From the NCBI GenBank assembly GCA_001870995.2, contig MLAV02000017.1, forward strand, positions 62,001 to 126,000: a stretch of DNA of 64,000 bases, given 5' to 3'. The translations under genes and the position numbers were made by a program. The stretch comes from Chitinophaga sp. CB10. GTDB lineage: Bacteria; Bacteroidota; Bacteroidia; Chitinophagales; Chitinophagaceae. This document shows, piece after piece, positions 59,786 through 64,000 of this stretch. Within the stretch, counting starts at the first letter, position 1, and every line of letters starts with the position of its first letter. The notes beneath the pieces were generated by a model. That model was not told where the DNA came from. It ran no database searches and saw only the letters and a program-made list of their open reading frames with translations.

Positions 59786-61072
59786 ATGCGTAAAGTACTT
59801 GTTTATGTGGCTGTTATGATTACAGCATGGATACCTGTAGCACTGAAAGCCCAGCAACTCGCCGTTACTCCTGATCATGTTTATATGAACAACATCAAGT
59901 CGGTAAAGCTGAACCAGGCCGGCGATCCGCTGAGTTTACCCATGGTTACGCTAAACTCCGGCGAAAAGCTGGAACTGGCTTTTGATGACCTGGATAACGA
60001 TGTGAAAGATTACTATTACACGTTTGTACTTTGTAATGCGGACTGGACGCCCGCCCAGGTGAACCAGCTGGAATACCTGCGGGGCTTTTCTTCGACGAGG
60101 ATTCAGAACTACCGCCTGTCCAGCGTGGCCTTCCAGCGTTATACGCACTACAGCGCCATCCTGCCGGATAACAGTTTTCCTACCCGTTCCGGCAATTATA
60201 TACTGAAAGTGTACCTGGATAGCGATACCTCGCAGCTGGCTTTTACGCGCCGGCTCATGGTGGTGGAAAACAAAGCGGGGATTGCCGGTTTCATACAGCA
60301 AACCATTTCCCCGAAGCTGTTCCGCACGCACCAGAAAGTGAATTTCGAACTGAACACCGGTGCGCTGAATATTGTGAACCCCTTTGAACAGATCAAGGTG
60401 GTGATATTACAGAATGCCCGGTGGGACAACGCAATCAGCGGTATCCGGCCTTCCTTCATCAACGGGAATGTGTTTAAATACAATGCTGAAATCGACTGCG
60501 TATTCCCTGGTGGCAAGGAGTTCCGCTGGATAGACCTGCGGAGCTTCCGCCTGCAAACCGAGCGGGTGCGCCATACGGAATATCACAAGAACAGCACGGA
60601 TGTTTACGCCGTGCCGGATGCGGAACGCGCGGATAAAATTTACCAGTTCATCAAAGATATTAACGGCCGGTATTACCTGGCTACGCTGGATGATTACAAT
60701 CCGAATTTTGAAGGGGATTATGCGACGGTGCATTTCTCTTTCCTCTCTCGGGAGCCGTATGCGAATTACGACATGTACCTCTTTGGCGAGATGACCAATT
60801 ACGAGTGCAATGAACTCAACCGGATGACCTACAATCCGCAAACGCGGTCGTATGAGTGCAACCTGCTGCTGAAGCAGGGTTATTACAATTACATTTACGG
60901 GCTGGTGGATAAGGCGGATCCTACCGGCAAATTTGATACCTCGCTCACGGAGGGCGACAGCTGGGAAACGGAGAACAACTACACCATCCTGCTGTATTAC
61001 CGCGCGCTGGGCGCCAGGAACGACGAGCTGGTATCTACCATTACCCTGAATTCAATTCTTAACAGGAAATAA
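59786..61072 (+). CDS. DUF5103 protein, type IX secretion plug-type
   Basis: This exported protein of 428 residues has a signal peptide (~1-22, ending in LKAQ) and the DUF5103 domain. The domain includes PLVTLNSGEKLELAFDDLDN-like segments, YYYTFVLCNADWTPAQVNQL near residue 75, and PYANYDMYLFGEMTNYECN near residue 330. A member of this family has been seen as the plug of the SprA translocon of the type IX secretion system. The gene stands alone and no other T9SS gene is in the window, so a direct T9SS role is inferred. A strong bidirectional terminator follows. Confidence 0.87.
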   Translation: MRKVLVYVAVMITAWIPVALKAQQLAVTPDHVYMNNIKSVKLNQAGDPLSLPMVTLNSGEKLELAFDDLDNDVKDYYYTFVLCNADWTPAQVNQLEYLRGFSSTRIQNYRLSSVAFQRYTHYSAILPDNSFPTRSGNYILKVYLDSDTSQLAFTRRLMVVENKAGIAGFIQQTISPKLFRTHQKVNFELNTGALNIVNPFEQIKVVILQNARWDNAISGIRPSFINGNVFKYNAEIDCVFPGGKEFRWIDLRSFRLQTERVRHTEYHKNSTDVYAVPDAERADKIYQFIKDINGRYYLATLDDYNPNFEGDYATVHFSFLSREPYANYDMYLFGEMTNYECNELNRMTYNPQTRSYECNLLLKQGYYNYIYGLVDKADPTGKFDTSLTEGDSWETENNYTILLYYRALGARNDELVSTITLNSILNRK

Positions 61073-61092
61073 AAAGTTTGCCATGCAGGCAT

Positions 61093-61127
61093 AAAAAAAG
61101 GACGGCTGTGAAGGCTGTCCTTTTTTT
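61093..61127. terminator. Bidirectional terminator between the DUF5103 gene and ndh
   Basis: AAAAAAAGGACGGC pairs with GCTGTCCTTTTTTT around a short loop. It serves both convergent genes. Confidence 0.8.
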
Positions 61128-61139
61128 ATGTATAGCAAA

Positions 61140-62453
61140 TTACGAAACAATTGTCTGCCGGAGTTTCACAATGTTGGCAGCGCCGCGTTTGATGATGATG
61201 CGGGTGCCGCGTTCGAAGGTGAAGTAGCGGTAGAACCAGTTGATGAACACCACGAGTTTGTTACGGAATCCGAGGAGGCTCATGAGGTGGACGATCATCC
61301 ACACTACCCAGGCGGGGAATCCGCTGAGTTTGATGCCGGCAAATTCAGCCACGGCGCGGTTTCTACCGATGGTGGCCATACTGCCGAGGTCTTTATAGTG
61401 AAATGCTTTCAGCGGTTTTTGCTGCAATTCATTTTTGAGGTTGGCAGCCAGGTTCACGCCCTGTTGGATCGCTACCTGCGCTACCATGGGGTAGCCTTTC
61501 GGGAAGCGGGAGTCGTTGGTCATCTGGGCAATGTCGCCGATGGCGTAGATGTTGGTAAAGCCTTTCACCTGGTTGAATTCATTGACGAGTATGCGGCCGT
61601 TAGGCAGGATCACATCCGGCGCAATGCCTTCTACCGGTACGCCTTTTACGCCGGCGGACCACAGGAGGGACTGGGTTTTGATTTGTTCGCCGGTGCTGAG
61701 CGTCACCACGGCGCCGTCGTAATCTTTTACGCCGGTGGAGAGCATCACCCGCACGCCTAATTCTTCCAGCGCTTTCACGGTTTTTTCGGAAGTATGATCG
61801 GAGAAGGAGGCGAGGAGCCGCGGCCCTGCTTCGATCAAATACACGTTCATGAGGTTTTGCGGAATGGAAGGATAATCTTTAGGCAGAATATATTTACGCA
61901 GTTCAGCGAAGGCGCCGGCGAGTTCCACGCCGGTAGGGCCGCCGCCTACCATCACGAAGTTGAGTTTAGGTTTGATCTCTTCCGGATCAGTGAGGAGTAA
62001 GCTCTCTTCAAACTGTTTAACCACGTAGTTACGAATCTGTACCGCTTCGATGAGGGACTTCATACCGATGGCGTTGGCTTCGATGGTTTTATTGCCGAAG
62101 AAGTTGGTATTGCTGCCGGTGGCAAATACGAGGTAGTCGTACCGCAGTTCGCCAATACCGGTTTCCAGTATGTTGTCCTGTGGGCGTACGCCCGTTACTT
62201 CCGCCATGCGGAATTCCAGGTTTTTCTGTTTACGGAAAATCCCCCGCAGCGGGAAGGCGATACTATCCGGCTCCAGGCCCGCTGTGGATACCTGGTAGAG
62301 CAGTGGCTGAAACAGGTGATAGTTGTTCCTGTCCAGCAACACTACCTGAACGGGCAGGTTTTTCAGGTGTTTAGCAAGATTAATCCCTCCAAAACCACCC
62401 CCTACTATTACTACCCTTGGATTGTTCGTTTCCGGAATGTTGAGCTGACTCAT
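61140..62453 (-). CDS. ndh: Type II NADH:quinone oxidoreductase
   Basis: This non-pumping NADH dehydrogenase (NDH-2) has 437 residues. Two dinucleotide motifs are visible: VVIVGGGFGGINLAKHL near residue 14 for FAD and FVMVGGGPTGVELAGAF near residue 166 for NADH. The family's AIGDIAQM stretch binds FAD near residue 300, and the C-terminal part carries a hydrophobic and basic amphipathic region that binds the membrane. It feeds electrons to the quinone pool. It has a -7 element at 62545-62538. Confidence 0.93.
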   Translation of the reverse strand: MSQLNIPETNNPRVVIVGGGFGGINLAKHLKNLPVQVVLLDRNNYHLFQPLLYQVSTAGLEPDSIAFPLRGIFRKQKNLEFRMAEVTGVRPQDNILETGIGELRYDYLVFATGSNTNFFGNKTIEANAIGMKSLIEAVQIRNYVVKQFEESLLLTDPEEIKPKLNFVMVGGGPTGVELAGAFAELRKYILPKDYPSIPQNLMNVYLIEAGPRLLASFSDHTSEKTVKALEELGVRVMLSTGVKDYDGAVVTLSTGEQIKTQSLLWSAGVKGVPVEGIAPDVILPNGRILVNEFNQVKGFTNIYAIGDIAQMTNDSRFPKGYPMVAQVAIQQGVNLAANLKNELQQKPLKAFHYKDLGSMATIGRNRAVAEFAGIKLSGFPAWVVWMIVHLMSLLGFRNKLVVFINWFYRYFTFERGTRIIIKRGAANIVKLRQTIVS

Positions 62454-62537
62454 AAGTTTCAGTTTAAAAGATATGTCTGATTCGTTGTTTCCCTATTATC
62501 ACTGTTAGCAAATCCTATGCTATCCGTTAATAATTAT

Positions 62538-62545
62538 CAAAGTTA
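62538..62545 (-). promoter_or_regulatory. Promoter -7 element for ndh
   Basis: TAACTTTG on the minus strand, with a leader of about 85 bases. Confidence 0.5.
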
Positions 62546-62657
62546 CTAAACTTTCAGAAAAATATGAAAGTTAAAAATGTGTAAATTATACACAAAGGTC
62601 ATGGATTTTGGGAATAAAATAAAAAATAGTTGGGCCTGCGGCCCGGCGGCTGCGCCG

Positions 62658-62682
62658 GTTTTTATTTTTTAGGGAGAAGATT
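62658..62682 (+). repeat. Possible gene-end repeat variant, copy E
   Basis: TTTTTTAGGGAGAAGATTTA borders the glpK stop codon. It shares GGGAGAAGATTTA with 27757-27769 but lacks the AAGGCCGCTGC core. The link to the family is tentative. A GC-rich hairpin follows on the minus strand. Confidence 0.3.
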
Positions 62683-64000
62683 TACTCCGTCCATGCCTGA
62701 GCTGCCCGTATGGCCCGTTCCCAGCTATGGCACAGCCGTTGCCGTACCGTTTCGTCCATGGCGGGCCGGAAGGAGGCATTTATTTTCCACTGTTGTGCTA
62801 ATGTTTCCACACTATCCCAGAATCCAACGGCGAGTCCGGCCAGGTAAGCGGCGCCTAGGGCGGTAGTCTCCGTGATATTGGGCCGCACGACGGTGGCATT
62901 GAGGATATCCGCCTGGAACTGCATGAGCAGGTTATTGCTGGTAGCGCCGCCGTCTACACGCAGCTCGCTGACTTCCATACCGGTATCGGCTTGCATGGCG
63001 GTCAGCACGTCGCGGGTTTGGTAGGCAATGCTTTCCAGGGCCGCCCGGGCAATGTGGGCGGCGGTGGAGCCGCGGGTGAGGCCTACCATGGTGCCGCGGG
63101 CGTATTGGTTCCAGTAGGGCGCTCCCAGGCCGGCAAAAGCGGGCACTAAAAAAACGCCGTCGCTATCGTGTACCGTGGCTGCCAGCTTTTCCACATCGGC
63201 GGAGTGGCGGATGATGCCGAGGCCATCCCGTAGCCATTGCACCACGGCCCCGCCGATGAAGATGCTGCCTTCCAGGGCGTAGCTCGTTTTTCCGTTGATC
63301 TTCCAGGCCACGGTGGTGAGCAGGTTGTTTTTGGAAGGGATGGGTTTATCGCCGGTATTGAGTACCATAAAGCACCCGGTGCCATAAGTGTTTTTGATCA
63401 TGCCGGGCTGCGTGCATAGCTGGCCGAACAAAGCGGCCTGCTGGTCGCCCGCAATGCCGGCAATGGGAATGCTGAAAGGCGTCAGGGTAGGGGAAGTATT
63501 GCCATACACCTCGCTGGATGCCCTTACCTCCGGCATCATGCTGGCGGGGATGTCGAAAAATTGCAGCAGCTCCTGGTCCCATTGCATATCGTGGATATTA
63601 AACAGCAGGGTACGGGAGGCGTTGCTGGGGTCCGTGATGTGTAACTGGCCGCGCGTGTAATTCCAGATGATCCAGGTATCCACGGTGCCGAAGGCCAGCT
63701 CCCCGTTTTCCGCTTTGGCGCGGGCATCGGGCACGTTATCGAGTATCCATTTTATCTTGGTGGCGGAGAAGTAGGCGTCGAGTATCAGCCCGGTTTTATC
63801 CCTGATGAAGGCTTCTTTTCCTTCCTTTTTGAGCTGGTTGCAGAGGTCGGCCGTGCGGCGGTCCTGCCAGACGATGGCGTTATGTACAGGCTTGCCCGTT
63901 TTCCGGTCCCATACGATGGTGGTTTCCCGTTGGTTGGTAATGCCGATGGCGGCAATTTCCGCGCCGCTGGTATTGGCCCGCAACAGCACTTCCCCGGCCA
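62682..64000 (-). CDS. glpK: Glycerol kinase, 3' part
   Basis: This FGGY-family kinase phosphorylates glycerol to glycerol-3-phosphate. The frame runs off the right end of the window, so about 80 N-terminal residues are missing and the GTG at 63989 is internal. Motifs of the family are ITNQRETTIVWDRKTGKPVH, AIVWQDRRTAD, GIAGDQQAALFGQLC, and MIKNTYGTGCFMVLNTGD near the ATP site. The C-terminal LRVDGGATSNNLLMQFQADI is also present. It ends just before repeat copy E. Nothing suggests other glp genes nearby. Confidence 0.95.
   Translation of the reverse strand, partial: AGEVLLRANTSGAEIAAIGITNQRETTIVWDRKTGKPVHNAIVWQDRRTADLCNQLKKEGKEAFIRDKTGLILDAYFSATKIKWILDNVPDARAKAENGELAFGTVDTWIIWNYTRGQLHITDPSNASRTLLFNIHDMQWDQELLQFFDIPASMMPEVRASSEVYGNTSPTLTPFSIPIAGIAGDQQAALFGQLCTQPGMIKNTYGTGCFMVLNTGDKPIPSKNNLLTTVAWKINGKTSYALEGSIFIGGAVVQWLRDGLGIIRHSADVEKLAATVHDSDGVFLVPAFAGLGAPYWNQYARGTMVGLTRGSTAAHIARAALESIAYQTRDVLTAMQADTGMEVSELRVDGGATSNNLLMQFQADILNATVVRPNITETTALGAAYLAGLAVGFWDSVETLAQQWKINASFRPAMDETVRQRLCHSWERAIRAAQAWTE

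Noticed and set aside
62658..62682. A fourth full copy of the gene-end repeat next to glpK
   Set aside because: Only GGGAGAAGATTTA is shared. The AAGGCCGCTGC core is missing and the downstream sequence is glpK coding, so it is listed only as a weak variant.

Overview
The window looks like a chromosome segment of a Bacteroidota bacterium, most likely Chitinophagaceae and close to Chitinophaga. This rests on family content and signals, not on a database match. It has a SusC/SusD pair with an ECF sigma factor and FecR anti-sigma factor, a type III glutamine synthetase, a DUF5103 (type IX secretion plug) protein, a PafA-type phosphatase, a TamL-like lipoprotein and an efp-accB-accC cluster. Many genes have a Bacteroidota -7 promoter element (TAnnTTTG), and Shine-Dalgarno sequences are scarce. 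I found no rRNA, tRNA, CRISPR array, transposase or phage gene.

Layout. 1-3.6 kb: the 3' end of rpoA, then rplQ, a membrane zinc-ribbon protein, and carA behind a leader that resembles a transcription attenuator. 3.6-4.4 kb: a gene-free AT-rich stretch with two related hairpin units that look like small RNAs. 4.4-8.8 kb: an aminotransferase, a DUF1573 protein and a fused alpha-keto acid dehydrogenase E1. 9-18 kb: a glycan-type locus with a DUF5077/DUF3472 lipoprotein, SusD, SusC with a signalling STN domain, FecR and an ECF sigma factor. 18-28.4 kb: a D-2-hydroxyacid dehydrogenase, an orphan OmpR-type regulator, YebC, four membrane proteins (APC, DAACS, DedA, MFS), MarR, malate dehydrogenase and a thioredoxin-like protein. 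28.5-37 kb: efp-accB-accC, a duplicated Spy-like protein, glutamine synthetase III and purL. 37-42.4 kb: a TonB-dependent receptor translationally coupled to a PepSY membrane protein, a candidate non-coding RNA, and an alpha-oxoamine synthase. 42.5-50 kb: PafA phosphatase, a crotonase, small secreted and zinc-ribbon proteins, a TPR protein, a ComA-like phosphosulfolactate synthase and aroE. 50-64 kb: a methyltransferase, truB, TamL, an RNA methyltransferase followed by two overlapping genes of unknown function, a LolC/E-like permease, DUF5103, NDH-2 and the 3' part of glpK.

How the genes work together. Most encode core metabolism, translation and envelope functions. Three sets look like coordinated systems: the sigma/anti-sigma/SusC/SusD locus (substrate-sensed outer-membrane uptake), the PepSY-receptor pair (probably iron-siderophore uptake and reduction), and possibly ComA plus the alpha-oxoamine synthase (sulfonate or sphingoid lipid precursors). 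The least explained items are the tandem hairpin units at 3.8-4.1 kb, a dispersed gene-end repeat family, the carA leader, and the overlapping gene pair at 55-58.4 kb.
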